This document shows positions 9,660-18,061 of a stretch of 64,000 nucleotides of DNA, piece after piece. Both the position numbers and the translations under genes were made by a program. Source of the DNA: Flavihumibacter profundi (GTDB lineage Bacteria > Bacteroidota > Bacteroidia > Chitinophagales > Chitinophagaceae); assembly GCF_020076305.1 (NCBI RefSeq), contig NZ_JAIQXE010000004.1:550573-614572 (forward strand), given 5' to 3'. The notes beneath the pieces were generated by a model that searched no databases, was not told the origin of the DNA, and was given only the letters and a program-made list of their open reading frames with translations. Position 1 is the stretch's first letter, and each line of letters begins with the position of its first letter.

Positions 9660-10289
9660 TCAATGAAATGACTTAAGCAATGCCGGGTAACTATAAGAAT
9701 TCTTAGCTGTTAATTGCACCCCGGCAATTTCGGAAAGTACATGGTGAGTTACCAGGTTGAAATTCCGGTCAATTTGCTCCCCGCTGCCAAATGCTTCAAA
9801 AGAGTAACTAAACCAGGAATCCCCGCTTATTTGCAACGCTGTATATTCCACCTGGCAGCCCTCCGCCGGGAAGATTCCTGCGGGAATCCTACTTAAAGCA
9901 GCATCAGGGTAAACTTCAAACATCACTAAACTTCTTCTTTTGATAATTTCAATAAACCTGGACATGTTAAGATCGTAGAGTTGTTCCGGTGAACCAATGT
10001 TGTTTTTTAAACTGAGGCTCCATTTTAACCAACTCTCTGCATACCCGCTGTATTTCCCAAAATTGAAAACCGTATTCGGTCCTCCGGACCTTATTTTAAT
10101 TTCAGTTTTACCCTCACGTAATTTGTAGGAAATATGATCTGATGGAAACATGTCCAGGTAAAAATCATGCCGTTCCTTTTGCTGGTCCAGTGCAGCGTCA
10201 TGGATATTGAACCAGTCTTCGATTGCTTGTTGCCTTTCCCTGAAAAACCACCTCAGTTCCTTGCTGGAATATGCACTACTTTGTATAGT
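9660..10289 (-). CDS. Hypothetical protein downstream of truncated hemoglobin
   Basis: A 209-residue protein if translation starts at MTIQSSAYSS (10289). The longer frame to 10331 would overlap the hemoglobin gene by 34 bases, so I prefer the internal ATG, 8 bases after the hemoglobin stop and preceded by GGGAAATAA. There are no membrane segments. Visible features are an aromatic N-terminal helix (ELRWFFRERQQAIEDWFN) and a beta-rich core (YKLREGKTEIKIRSGG) that recalls CYTH-like barrels, though no ExExK motif is clear. The close spacing suggests co-transcription with the hemoglobin. Function unknown. Confidence 0.7.
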   Translation of the reverse strand, partial: TIQSSAYSSKELRWFFRERQQAIEDWFNIHDAALDQQKERHDFYLDMFPSDHISYKLREGKTEIKIRSGGPNTVFNFGKYSGYAESWLKWSLSLKNNIGSPEQLYDLNMSRFIEIIKRRSLVMFEVYPDAALSRIPAGIFPAEGCQVEYTALQISGDSWFSYSFEAFGSGEQIDRNFNLVTHHVLSEIAGVQLTAKNSYSYPALLKSFH

Positions 10290-10297
10290 CATATAAT

Positions 10298-10672
10298 TTA
10301 TTTCCCAATGACCATGCCTTTTAATGACCATAGGATGGCCAGCACATCTTTCCTGGTGTCTTCATCTGCTTTATGATTATCCAATACCGTCATTATATCA
10401 TCAACGACATGCATATATTCAGCCGGACTGATATTCATACCCTTATGTGAAGTCGGCATATCCCTGCCTCTGTAGATTGCAGGCCCGCCGCTTCCGGCAC
10501 TAAAAAAATCAATTGTGTGTTGCTTGATTTCTGCCAATCTTTCCGGCTGATCGCCAAGAGGTAAAAACCGGGCACTGATAGCCGGGTTACTCATATGCGC
10601 CGCTACGACGTCCTCAACAATGGCTGAAATTCCGGAGGTACCCCCCAGCCGCTCAAATAGTACAGTAGACAT
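10298..10672 (-). CDS. Group 1 truncated hemoglobin
   Basis: A 124-residue heme protein of the 2-on-2 globin fold, likely binding O2 or NO. It opens with LFERLGGTSGISAIVEDVVA, typical of TrHb1. The Phe pair in DFFSAGSGGPAIYRGRDM is followed by H76 in TSHKGMNIS as proximal heme ligand. The C-terminal helix is VLAILWSLKGMVIG. Length is normal for the group. The downstream hypothetical gene starts 8 bases after the stop, and a possibly frameshifted small membrane ORF overlaps its start from upstream. Confidence 0.9.
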   Translation of the reverse strand: MSTVLFERLGGTSGISAIVEDVVAAHMSNPAISARFLPLGDQPERLAEIKQHTIDFFSAGSGGPAIYRGRDMPTSHKGMNISPAEYMHVVDDIMTVLDNHKADEDTRKDVLAILWSLKGMVIGK

Positions 10673-10760
10673 AACATGTATTTTGGTGAATAATAAAATA
10701 TCATTTCAACACCTGCAATTACCATCCCCAGAAGTACGAAAGCGATCAGGGGGGGTACAT
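10603..10760 (-). pseudogene. Small membrane ORF interrupted at a G7 homopolymer
   Basis: An unusually good Shine-Dalgarno (AAGGAGGT, minus strand, 10768-10775) stands 7 bases before an ATG at 10758-10760. As written the frame is ATG-TAC-CCC-CCC-TGA, four residues. With one extra C in the run (10749-10755) it opens into a peptide containing LIAFVLLGMVIAGVEMIFYY, a clear membrane helix, ending at 10603 inside the hemoglobin gene. Either the C run is a sequencing or natural indel, or it is a phase-variable switch. Confidence 0.4.
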
Positions 10761-10878
10761 ATTAAACACCTCCTTTAAAGTTATTTAAATTTGATAATTA
10801 TTCCATCTACTGAAGTTTCCTTATATACCATTTCGTTTCCTTCCCTACATACTCTGCTGGCGGCTCGTGGCCTTTATT

Positions 10879-11040
10879 TTATTCGGCAAATTCTTTCCGG
10901 GCAATGGGAATCAGGCCTAATAGCTGATAGAACCCCTTAATCAAATAAAAATTTTCTTTATGCCCCCAAAAACATGAGAAAAGGAGTACAGCGAACATCG
11001 CCAGAAAAAGTCGTTGGCATAATCGCCTGGCAGGCATCAT
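10879..11040 (-). CDS. Possible 53-residue membrane peptide
   Basis: The ATG at 11038-11040 opens 53 codons with a basic N-terminus (MPARRLCQRL), a hydrophobic helix (FLAMFAVLLFSCFW) and a second hydrophobic segment ending PIARKEFAE. No strong ribosome site is visible and it has no recognised family. It may be a small membrane protein or the remnant of a larger one. Together with the SD-led ORF at 10760 it accounts for most of the otherwise empty 10673-11113 gap. Confidence 0.3.
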   Translation of the reverse strand: MMPARRLCQRLFLAMFAVLLFSCFWGHKENFYLIKGFYQLLGLIPIARKEFAE

Positions 11041-11113
11041 TGCTGGCCGCAGTAATTGCTGATTAGGCTATGACGCGGGATTTGGCGCAATAGTTAATAC
11101 AAAGCATCGACCT

Positions 11114-11500
11114 TTAACCATTCATTGTTACCGTATCCACAGCCTGGAAAAAATGGGTCACCTTACCATTTTTCAAAGTCCAGATATGGGCAGCATTGGC
11201 TTTGAAAGGCTTGCCAGTGGCTTTATTCGTTCCTAGATAGTATCCGTACATAGCCACTTTATCCCCTTCACCAAAGATATCCGTGATGGCAATATTAAAT
11301 CCATCAATATGCTCCCCGATCTTCATGAACACATTGTTGACTATCGCGTCGTGACCAATAAAAACGCCATCACCATTTATAAAAGAAACGCCCTGGCATT
11401 CGCGCCATTCAACAGCGGGATCCCATACCGCCAAAACTGCAGGAACATTTCCTGTTGCAAAATTGGCATAACCTTGTTTAATCAATTCTACGTTTGTCAT
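11114..11500 (-). CDS. SnoaL-like / ketosteroid-isomerase-like protein
   Basis: A 128-residue cytosolic NTF2-fold protein without signal peptide. It has VELIKQGYANFATGNVPAVLAV with DPAVEWRE near 25-35, GHDAIVNNVF, and the C-terminal HIWTLKNGKVTHFFQAVDT typical of SnoaL-like proteins. The usual roles are isomerase, cyclase or dehydratase acting on small ring compounds, but the substrate is unknown. It starts 18 bases after the DUF1624 stop on the same strand and so is probably under the upstream 82-base element. Confidence 0.82.
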   Translation of the reverse strand: MTNVELIKQGYANFATGNVPAVLAVWDPAVEWRECQGVSFINGDGVFIGHDAIVNNVFMKIGEHIDGFNIAITDIFGEGDKVAMYGYYLGTNKATGKPFKANAAHIWTLKNGKVTHFFQAVDTVTMNG

Positions 11501-11518
11501 ACTGTTTGTTTTATGTGA

Positions 11519-12703
11519 TTATAAATAACTCAGCCATTTTTTCTCCGGATGGCTGCTTTTGTATTTGTCATACCACCTGCACAAAGGATACAAGGCCGTC
11601 ACCAGGCTAATCCAGATTACATACACCATAGCCAGGTTAAATCCTTCGCCGGCAACTAAAAACTTCCAGGGTGTTCCGGGTATTCCTGTCATGCCTTCTG
11701 CAAAAGAATGCCCCCTGACAAAAAAGAGGGTGGTGTTGATTATACTTAACAGGTAAAAATGAACGACGTAATAAAACATCGGCACCCTGCCATATACGAT
11801 GAATATTTTTGAAAGCCCGCTTCCGGCATTTTTTACCAGGGCAAGGAAAATAAAGCCAATGCCGATGGTGGCCGCCATATACATTAAAGAAGGTGGGTAT
11901 TTTTGCACATTCATAAAAGACAGAAAAGTATATAATCCATCTTTTTGAACTGACCAATGCAATGGATCCCCATATATATTTGTAAAGCGGACCGCTGCAA
12001 AAAATAGCAGCAAATTCAAACCTATACTGAGCAATATGTTCCTGCGCTGCTTCCCTTCATAGTTAGTAAATATTCTTCCTGCACAATACCCCAGCAGCAT
12101 TAAACCGGTCCAGGGAAGAAAAGGATAAAATACCAGTAGGTTATGGCCCTCCCATAAAGGCACGTTACCATGTTTGTGTAATAACATCCACCAGGCCGGA
12201 AAGCTGCCCGAATGGTTTAGTTCCGCTATATCAAGGGCATTATGCCCCACCACAATCAGCAATCCGGTTGCCAGGATGGCGTAATAAGGCAACCAGATCA
12301 TCAGCCCTAGTACCGCCATGCTGATACCAATAGCCCAAAGCGTTTGGATAACAAATGTGCTGAAATACAAATTGGCTGTTGTAGCAAAAGTGATAAAGAA
12401 AAGGTCAACGAAGATTAGCCATAGTCCACGGGTGATTAAAAAACTGCTCAGTTCCCTTGTGGTTTTCCGGCCGCTTTGCAGCCAGGCAGATACGCCAGAC
12501 AGGAAAACAAAAATGGGTGCGCAGAGGTGGGTAATCCAGCGCGTAAAAAACAGGGTTGGCGTTGTTGTTGCCAGGTCAAGCGGATCCTGTATTCCAGCTG
12601 AAGCATGGAAATATTCCCTGCAATGGTCCAATGCCATGATGACCATGATGATACCCCGTAATAAATCGATCGATTGAATCCTGGCTTTTTTGACCAATTC
12701 CAT
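11519..12703 (-). CDS. DUF1624 / heparan-alpha-glucosaminide acetyltransferase-like membrane protein
   Basis: A 394-residue polytopic inner-membrane protein with about 10 hydrophobic helices. It begins RIQSIDLLRGIIMVIMALDH, the diagnostic SxDxxRGxxMxxMxxxH opening of DUF1624/acyltransferase-3-like proteins, which transfer acyl groups across membranes. CREYFHAS and THLCAPIFVFLSG follow. It is transcribed toward the SnoaL gene 18 bases downstream. Its upstream region (12731-12812) carries a copy of the repeated 82-base element. The acyl acceptor is not known. Confidence 0.88.
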   Translation of the reverse strand: MELVKKARIQSIDLLRGIIMVIMALDHCREYFHASAGIQDPLDLATTTPTLFFTRWITHLCAPIFVFLSGVSAWLQSGRKTTRELSSFLITRGLWLIFVDLFFITFATTANLYFSTFVIQTLWAIGISMAVLGLMIWLPYYAILATGLLIVVGHNALDIAELNHSGSFPAWWMLLHKHGNVPLWEGHNLLVFYPFLPWTGLMLLGYCAGRIFTNYEGKQRRNILLSIGLNLLLFFAAVRFTNIYGDPLHWSVQKDGLYTFLSFMNVQKYPPSLMYMAATIGIGFIFLALVKNAGSGLSKIFIVYGRVPMFYYVVHFYLLSIINTTLFFVRGHSFAEGMTGIPGTPWKFLVAGEGFNLAMVYVIWISLVTALYPLCRWYDKYKSSHPEKKWLSYL

Positions 12704-12730
12704 ATGGGATGTTTATACAATTGATCAATA

Positions 12731-12812
12731 AACTACGATTTAGGAATCACCTGAATTCATGGTACAGGACGAAACCGGTTTAAAACTGTCCGGAGACGGG
12801 GGAATAGTTACC
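12731..12812 (-). promoter_or_regulatory. Copy A of an 82-base upstream element
   Basis: This stretch is conserved with 18062-18143: both begin AAC-TACGATTT, share ACAGGAYGAAA, then CGGTTTAAAACTGTCCGG-like sequence, a G-rich tract and end TTACC, each spanning 82 bases. It begins 27 bases upstream of the DUF1624 start, oriented with the minus-strand gene as in the other copy. The core ACCGGTTTAAAACTGTCCGG is a partial palindrome. I infer a promoter or operator, probably for the LytTR regulator at 18246. Confidence 0.6.
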
Positions 12813-12841
12813 AACACCTCTTCCTATATTTCCTTCTTACT

Positions 12842-13657
12842 TCACAGTTTCTTCACCAGGCAAAGGCCGAATGTATTATTCTGGTATGTCGGCAAAATGA
12901 GGGTGCCCACAGGCTTGTCTTTGAAAAGGGCCCGGCGGATTTTGGGGTAAAGCCAGTAGCTTAGTTTCACCGAACCGATTCCTATTCCGGCGCCTGCTAC
13001 TACATCGCTGAACCAGTGCTGGTTATTGTACAGTCGCAGGTAGCCCGTTGCTATCGCACATGCATAACCGGCTACGCCATACCAGGCCGATTTGCCGGCA
13101 TATTCTTCCCTAAGGAATTCCGCAGACATGAAGGCTTCGGCAGTGTGACCGGAAGGGAATGAATTATAGCCCATATCGTGTGGTTCTGGAGGTAATGGTT
13201 CCTGGATGGTGTGTTTCAGGGTGTAGGTGGTACCACCCATGAGAATACTGGACATAGCTAATATCATTGTCCGGTCGCGGAAATTATTCTTACCCTTTAC
13301 ACCCGCAATATTCAAACCATAAACAGCAACAGCCGGCACGAATCGCAGGTAATCATCAAGGTGGATCTGGTCGTGCGGGTTGTTGGTCCAGACCTGGTCC
13401 TGGATGTGCTGGTTAAAATCCTGAAGGGCCTGTGAGCTCACTGCCGCAAATCCATAACCCACCATTATAGTCGGTATGATCAGGCCCTTCCAGGGAAACT
13501 GCCCTTCTTTCTTTGGTTTATTCTTGCTGATGGGTGCATTGGCTGCAGTATCTGGCAGCAAAGCAGTTTGCTGTGCAATTGCCGGAAAAAGCAGGAGCAT
13601 CTGCAGGACCAGCAGTAATGTGACTTTCAGGATTGTCGGCATGGGTTTAAAACGCAT
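12842..13657 (-). CDS. PAP2-family phosphatase-like membrane protein
   Basis: A 271-residue protein with an N-terminal signal or anchor helix (10-30) and a PAP2 core. Motif 2 is FPSGHTAEAF with H171, and motif 3 is NNQHWFSDVVAG with nucleophile H214 and D218. Motif 1 is degenerate: K148 is present (LKHTIQEPLPP) but the arginine of KxxxxxxRP appears to be leucine. Members dephosphorylate phosphatidic acid or undecaprenyl diphosphate. The catalytic histidines are intact, so activity remains plausible. Its start overlaps the AllA-like gene by 11 bases. Confidence 0.85.
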   Translation of the reverse strand: MRFKPMPTILKVTLLLVLQMLLLFPAIAQQTALLPDTAANAPISKNKPKKEGQFPWKGLIIPTIMVGYGFAAVSSQALQDFNQHIQDQVWTNNPHDQIHLDDYLRFVPAVAVYGLNIAGVKGKNNFRDRTMILAMSSILMGGTTYTLKHTIQEPLPPEPHDMGYNSFPSGHTAEAFMSAEFLREEYAGKSAWYGVAGYACAIATGYLRLYNNQHWFSDVVAGAGIGIGSVKLSYWLYPKIRRALFKDKPVGTLILPTYQNNTFGLCLVKKL

Positions 13658-14309
13658 TAAACGGCACTTCTAAAAGTACACCAAACTCCTGCGCGAAATT
13701 CACACTCACCCGGCCATGCACAGCACCCTGTTTATCAAAGAAACTGGCCTTCGTAGCGATCGGGAATATGCCTTCATGCCATATACCAGGGTGGATATAC
13801 AATCCATGGCTCCCATCGAAATAAAAGTTGGTGAATTTATCCGGACTGATGTCATCACCTGGCAATGCAAGCGGCGTTACAAAAGGGGCACCCGTTATCG
13901 GGAAAAAAAGCTGGCCGCCATCTGGATGGTAATTGGCATGCCAGAGCAGCACTTTATCCGGAGCGGTTTGCAAATCTTTATATTGGTCGGCTTCATCCGG
14001 ATTAACACTCCACCCTAACAGGTATTCATCTTTAACTGCGTTATTCCGGCCAAACAGCACGTCACCCTCCCACCAGAAATCAAAAATACCCTGCTTGGTA
14101 CCGGCCTGGTTGCCGGTATCTGCATCAATAGGCCGGCCACCTGTTTTTGGCCACTGTACTATTTCAACCGGGAACTTTTCGTAATCATCTTTAGGCACCA
14201 GGCAACCATAACCTTTTAAGGATTCATTTGTAGCGATTACGGTTTTTACTTTATGCCATGGCAAAGAACCTGGTACATCAGGCTTAAGGTAGTTAACGGG
14301 TTGGGACAT
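13647..14309 (-). CDS. Ureidoglycolate lyase (AllA)-like cupin
   Basis: A 220-residue soluble protein. The C-terminal half carries the AllA-family signature: YIHPGIWHEGIFP near 168-180 and RVSVNFAQEFGVLLEVPF at the end, as in ureidoglycolate lyases that work in purine (allantoin) breakdown. The N-terminal LVPKDDYEKFPVEIVQWP is also family-like. No other allantoin genes lie nearby; the neighbours are PAP2 and an MBL hydrolase, so the real substrate may differ. The 3' end overlaps the PAP2 start by 11 bases. Confidence 0.65.
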   Translation of the reverse strand: MSQPVNYLKPDVPGSLPWHKVKTVIATNESLKGYGCLVPKDDYEKFPVEIVQWPKTGGRPIDADTGNQAGTKQGIFDFWWEGDVLFGRNNAVKDEYLLGWSVNPDEADQYKDLQTAPDKVLLWHANYHPDGGQLFFPITGAPFVTPLALPGDDISPDKFTNFYFDGSHGLYIHPGIWHEGIFPIATKASFFDKQGAVHGRVSVNFAQEFGVLLEVPFNAF

Positions 14310-14363
14310 TCGGTGTATTGCTGTTAGTTAAAATTAAAAATACCAAAAAGAAGTTCAAATCCT

Positions 14364-15194
14364 TTATGGCAATTCAATTTCTCTTCCCTCAATTGCCAGT
14401 TCAAAGGGGAATGGGTAGCTTACCTCTTTTTGTAGCTCTGAAAATATTTCACTCAGCAATTTATCATTGTGCAAGGGATCATGATGGGTTAACACCAGGT
14501 GTTTGACTGCTGCCAGGGAAGCAAACCTGATAGCGTCTTCCATACTGGAATGGCCCCATCCGATTTTATTAGTGTATTCCCGGGCGGTATACTGTGCATC
14601 GTGCATCAAAAGGTCGGCATTTGCAACAAGGTCAAATCCTGATATCCATTTTGTATCTGTTAGTAATCCTGTTAATCCCAGGGCAGGTTCATGGTCGGGA
14701 ATGTACGCTAATACCGAATGTTGCCCGGTAATGCGGTACCCAACCGTTGGGCCCGGATGAATAACAAAGCGGGATTCAATGGTAAAGGGGCCTATTTCAA
14801 AAACACTGTTGTCAATATCGTGCAGGATTAGTGTGCAGGGCAGTTCGCGGAGCAGTACCGGGAATAAAGGCGGTGAAAGATATCGGCTAATCCGGGCGTG
14901 AAGGCTTTGCGTGGCACTTGCCGGGCCCCAGATGTGGACTTCCATATCCTGATTAAAAAGCGGACTGAAAAAACCAAGTCCCTGTATATGGTCAAAATGC
15001 AAATGGGTCAATAATATATCAACCCTTTTAATGCTTGAAGGCAGGGTAACTTTTTGCATACCTGAGCCGCCATCAAGAACAAGGTACCAATCATTTTCAG
15101 ACACTACCGTGCAGGAAGTGTTACCACCATAATATGAAGTATCGGTGCCCGAGGTGGGAATAGAGCCGCGAACCCCCTTCAATGAGATTTTCAT
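14364..15194 (-). CDS. MBL-fold metallo-hydrolase
   Basis: A 276-residue cytosolic metallo-beta-lactamase-fold hydrolase. It starts with GVRGSIPTSG and YYGGNTSCTVV, the opening of the phosphodiesterase-like branch. The metal motif is H64-L-H66-F-D68-H69 in THLHFDHIQG. Later ligands are suggested by HDAQYT and GWGHSSMEDA, and LVLTHHDPLH provides the late His. The likely substrate is a cyclic nucleotide or other phosphodiester, by family. The upstream PAS gene overlaps its start by four bases (15191-15194), so a signal-controlled hydrolase is a reasonable guess. Confidence 0.87.
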   Translation of the reverse strand: MKISLKGVRGSIPTSGTDTSYYGGNTSCTVVSENDWYLVLDGGSGMQKVTLPSSIKRVDILLTHLHFDHIQGLGFFSPLFNQDMEVHIWGPASATQSLHARISRYLSPPLFPVLLRELPCTLILHDIDNSVFEIGPFTIESRFVIHPGPTVGYRITGQHSVLAYIPDHEPALGLTGLLTDTKWISGFDLVANADLLMHDAQYTAREYTNKIGWGHSSMEDAIRFASLAAVKHLVLTHHDPLHNDKLLSEIFSELQKEVSYPFPFELAIEGREIELP

Positions 15195-15586
15195 ATTTCA
15201 TTTGTTTCCCAGAAAATGGCAACAGCGCCTAAAAATTTACCAGCCCTCCCTATAATCGGATATGATGTTACGGCTATTTTTTCAGCTAACCCTTTCATGC
15301 TTTCAATCCAGAATATTTTGTGGTGGGGCTGTTGGTCATTCAATGTCTTTACAAGCGGCAGCTGCTCAGGTGGCATAGGTGCTCTAAACTCATCCAGCGG
15401 TTTGAAGATCGTGGACCAGGTTTCAACGGGCATTTCACCGGTATCTTCAAAATTGGTTCCAAAGATTTTTTCTGCAGGATCATTATAGTAAATAAGGTTG
15501 CCTATCGTGTCCGTGATAAAGACTGGTATAGAAAGGCAATCGGCCAGTTGGCGGTTTAAAATAATCTCAATTTCATATGCAGCCAT
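15191..15586 (-). CDS. Stand-alone PAS domain protein
   Basis: 131 residues if started at MAAYEIEIILNRQ (15586). The longer frame to 15697 would overlap the methyltransferase stop and adds no recognisable sequence. The protein is a single PAS domain: PVFITDTIGNLIYYNDPAEKIFG near 22-44, and a C-terminal GRAGKFLGAVAIFWE. There is no kinase or DNA-binding part. The stop overlaps the MBL hydrolase start by four bases, which implies coupled translation and possibly a sensory partner for that enzyme. The PAS ligand is unknown. Confidence 0.75.
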   Translation of the reverse strand: MAAYEIEIILNRQLADCLSIPVFITDTIGNLIYYNDPAEKIFGTNFEDTGEMPVETWSTIFKPLDEFRAPMPPEQLPLVKTLNDQQPHHKIFWIESMKGLAEKIAVTSYPIIGRAGKFLGAVAIFWETNEI

Positions 15587-15671
15587 AAGGGGCAATATTG
15601 AATTAGTGCCTCTTAAATATAAGGAAATTAGATGAAAATGTATATTGCCGCACTGGCCTTTTAACTGGCGG

Positions 15672-16682
15672 CTACAGTGCACTGCCTTCCACAACACTAA
15701 GGTCGTGCATGAAAGGAACTATGCGATCCACTTTCAAACCGGCTTTCGCAAATATATTCTCGAACTGGATGCGGGTCCGCTCCTTGCCACCGACCATCAG
15801 CATGGTAAGGTCAAGCAATTTAAAAGGACTCGGTTCATTACCGTCCTGGATAACCGCTTCAACAACCAATACCTTTCCACCGGGATTCATGGCTTTCCTG
15901 CAATTAGTAAGGATTTTAACGGCGTCTTCATCACTCCAGTCGTGGAGGATATGCCGCATTATATACCCATCGCCACCTTCAACAACCTGCTCAAAAAAGT
16001 TGCCCGAAGCCAACTGGCAGCGGTCGCCTAAACCACTTGCGGTTATATTAGCCCTTGCCCGGTCTATTACATGGGGCAGGTCAAATAATATGCCTTTTTG
16101 ACCCTTGTTTTTATGCAGGACGCTGCTAATCACTTCGCCATTTCCTCCACCTATGTCTGCCAAGGTTTTGAAATGTGAAAAATCATAGGCATCTACCATG
16201 GGCGCGGTCTCACCCCCATGGATATCCGTCATCATGCGATCAAAAATCTTTGCCTCGGCTGGGTTCCTGCCCAGGTATTCAAAAACCTTCATGCCTATCG
16301 CCTTTTCGAATCCGCCATCACCGGTTTGAACAGCATATGGCAACTCATCGTAAGCTTTAAACCATACATTCCCACATCCCAGGGACATGGCCTTCACGGT
16401 ATCGGGACTATCTTCCCTGAGGCATTCTGCCATTGGTGTCAGTGAAAACTTGCCGTTTGGATCTGCAGCAAAAATTCCTGCACTGGCTAATGCGCGCATA
16501 AGCCGGAATAGGGATTCCTCGTGGGCACCTGTTTTAACTGCAAGTTCGGCGCAATTCATGGGACCGTTAGCTGCGATCAAATCAGCTATATCCAGCTTTG
16601 TTGCAACGTAAATAGCTTTCGAAACCACAAAGCCAAAAATCATTTGGCTGAGTATTATTTTTGGCGGCATATTATTTTCCAT
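15672..16682 (-). CDS. SAM-dependent O-methyltransferase (second copy)
   Basis: A 336-residue paralogue of the protein at 8024-9064, with an N-terminal winged-helix dimerisation domain (VSKAIYVATKLDIADLIA) and a Rossmann domain. Motif I is LADIGGGNGEVISS at about 174-187. RHILHDWSDEDAVKIL contains the catalytic His, and LLDLTMLMVGGKERT is the C-terminal signature. It is the last gene of the epimerase - ABM-like - methyltransferase run, starting 103 bases after the ABM-like stop. Substrate unknown; phenolic O-methylation is the family norm. Confidence 0.88.
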   Translation of the reverse strand: MENNMPPKIILSQMIFGFVVSKAIYVATKLDIADLIAANGPMNCAELAVKTGAHEESLFRLMRALASAGIFAADPNGKFSLTPMAECLREDSPDTVKAMSLGCGNVWFKAYDELPYAVQTGDGGFEKAIGMKVFEYLGRNPAEAKIFDRMMTDIHGGETAPMVDAYDFSHFKTLADIGGGNGEVISSVLHKNKGQKGILFDLPHVIDRARANITASGLGDRCQLASGNFFEQVVEGGDGYIMRHILHDWSDEDAVKILTNCRKAMNPGGKVLVVEAVIQDGNEPSPFKLLDLTMLMVGGKERTRIQFENIFAKAGLKVDRIVPFMHDLSVVEGSAL

Positions 16683-16785
16683 GAAATTGATTTTAAATGT
16701 TAATTGTTACGTTATACTCGCCCTAAGCATACCCATAAAAAGCGATTTGAATATTTACTTTAGCATGTTGCCTATTTGTAAGCAA

Positions 16786-17055
16786 TCAGACCTTGTTTAA
16801 AAGCTTAACCTCAGGCATTCCTATTACACCGCCTTTTTCCATCGCTACTTTTAAATCGGGGTTTGACATGAAACCTTTTACCGCATCCATGCCTGGGGCT
16901 TCACCAACCAGGGTTATCATATTTGGATTGTCAACTGACCGGTACATACTTGAAATGTGGAGCCCCGCTATTACACGGTTTTCTTCATCAGCATCATACA
17001 CTTTCTTCCAGTCAGAAAAATCTTTTACCTCGTGGGTTAAAATTACTGTGATCAT
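16786..17055 (-). CDS. Small ferredoxin-like (ABM/DUF-type) protein
   Basis: An 89-residue protein beginning MITVILTHEVKDFSDWKKVYDADEE..., the HxVxDFxxWKxxxD opening of small dimeric alpha/beta proteins related to antibiotic-biosynthesis monooxygenases and EthD-like families. Further conserved-looking blocks are YRSVDNPNMITLVGEAP and FMSNPDLKVAMEKGGV. It starts 19 bases after the epimerase stop and so is almost certainly co-transcribed. A role in handling a small organic substrate is inferred only from fold and context. Confidence 0.68.
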   Translation of the reverse strand: MITVILTHEVKDFSDWKKVYDADEENRVIAGLHISSMYRSVDNPNMITLVGEAPGMDAVKGFMSNPDLKVAMEKGGVIGMPEVKLLNKV

Positions 17056-17074
17056 TTTTTTTTGATTATAATTG

Positions 17075-18013
17075 TTATGCCGAAAATTGATTTAATGGAA
17101 TGATTGCGGGATTAAATACCACACCCAGTTCCTTTTTTGCAAGGTTATTGCTATAAAATATTTCTGGCTTGTGCTTAGGTGCCTGGTTATTCAGCATTAA
17201 ATGAATATCAGACACCCTGTAAGTTTCGCTCGACAATAAATAATTCTTCCCATTAAGGCCCTTTGTCGTAGCCGCTTTATAAATACATTCAGCTACGTCG
17301 GCTACATCTACCATGGCAAATTCTGTATCATTTTCATATAACATCTGAACAAAAGGATTCGGGGCAATTTTATTTTTAAACAGGTATTGCATACCCATAG
17401 ATGTTGAGTCCTGCCTTGTTGATATTGCCTTCCCTACAACAAATACAGGGGAAACGGTGGTAATTTCAAAATCCAGCTTAGGATGATCCCCTATATATTT
17501 TTTAACAGCCTGGTTGGCTAAGAATTTTGCCTGTCCATAGGGGTGGCTTTCTTCACTCATAAAAGGTTCATCGTCTTCATTGAATTGCTGGTCCCGGGTT
17601 TTGTTTCCGGGCAAAAGGGGGAAATTAGTATTATAACCAGCAACCGACGCGATGATGACTACTTTTTCTATTCCTGGTGTTTGTTGAACAGCTTCCAGGA
17701 AGTTTTCAGTGCCCTTGATTGTAGGGTCGAATAATTCAGCTTTGGGGTCCTTAACATCAAGCTGGAAAGGTGTGCCGCCATGAATAACGATAGAACAATC
17801 CTTCAAAAACTGGACTAGTGCTATTTTGTCTTCAACATCAAGTTGCACGATCTCCAGGTGTTGGGCATTTGGCAATTGGAGCAAATGTTCATATTTCTCC
17901 ATTTTGGAAAGATCTGTTGTAGATACTTTCACTGCATATCCTTCGCCAAGGAATTTTTTAGTATTATAACTTCCAATAAAACCTGACCCGCCAATAATGC
18001 CAACTTTTTTCAT
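17075..18013 (-). CDS. NAD-dependent epimerase/dehydratase family protein (extended SDR)
   Basis: A 312-residue Rossmann-fold oxidoreductase. The N-terminal nucleotide site is GGSGFIGS at 8-15. The catalytic Y159 and K163 fall in SHPYGQAKF, and the VVIIASVAGYNT strand supplies the upstream Ser. Length and LDVEDKIALVQFL match the dihydroflavonol-reductase/epimerase-like group. It heads a minus-strand run and faces the LytTR gene across 232 bases containing copy B of the 82-base element. It probably reduces or epimerises a small metabolite. Confidence 0.88.
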   Translation of the reverse strand: MKKVGIIGGSGFIGSYNTKKFLGEGYAVKVSTTDLSKMEKYEHLLQLPNAQHLEIVQLDVEDKIALVQFLKDCSIVIHGGTPFQLDVKDPKAELFDPTIKGTENFLEAVQQTPGIEKVVIIASVAGYNTNFPLLPGNKTRDQQFNEDDEPFMSEESHPYGQAKFLANQAVKKYIGDHPKLDFEITTVSPVFVVGKAISTRQDSTSMGMQYLFKNKIAPNPFVQMLYENDTEFAMVDVADVAECIYKAATTKGLNGKNYLLSSETYRVSDIHLMLNNQAPKHKPEIFYSNNLAKKELGVVFNPAIIPLNQFSA

Positions 18014-18061
18014 GGTAAAACCGTTTTGTTATGGATAACGTTCTTTAAACTTTTGTCCCAT

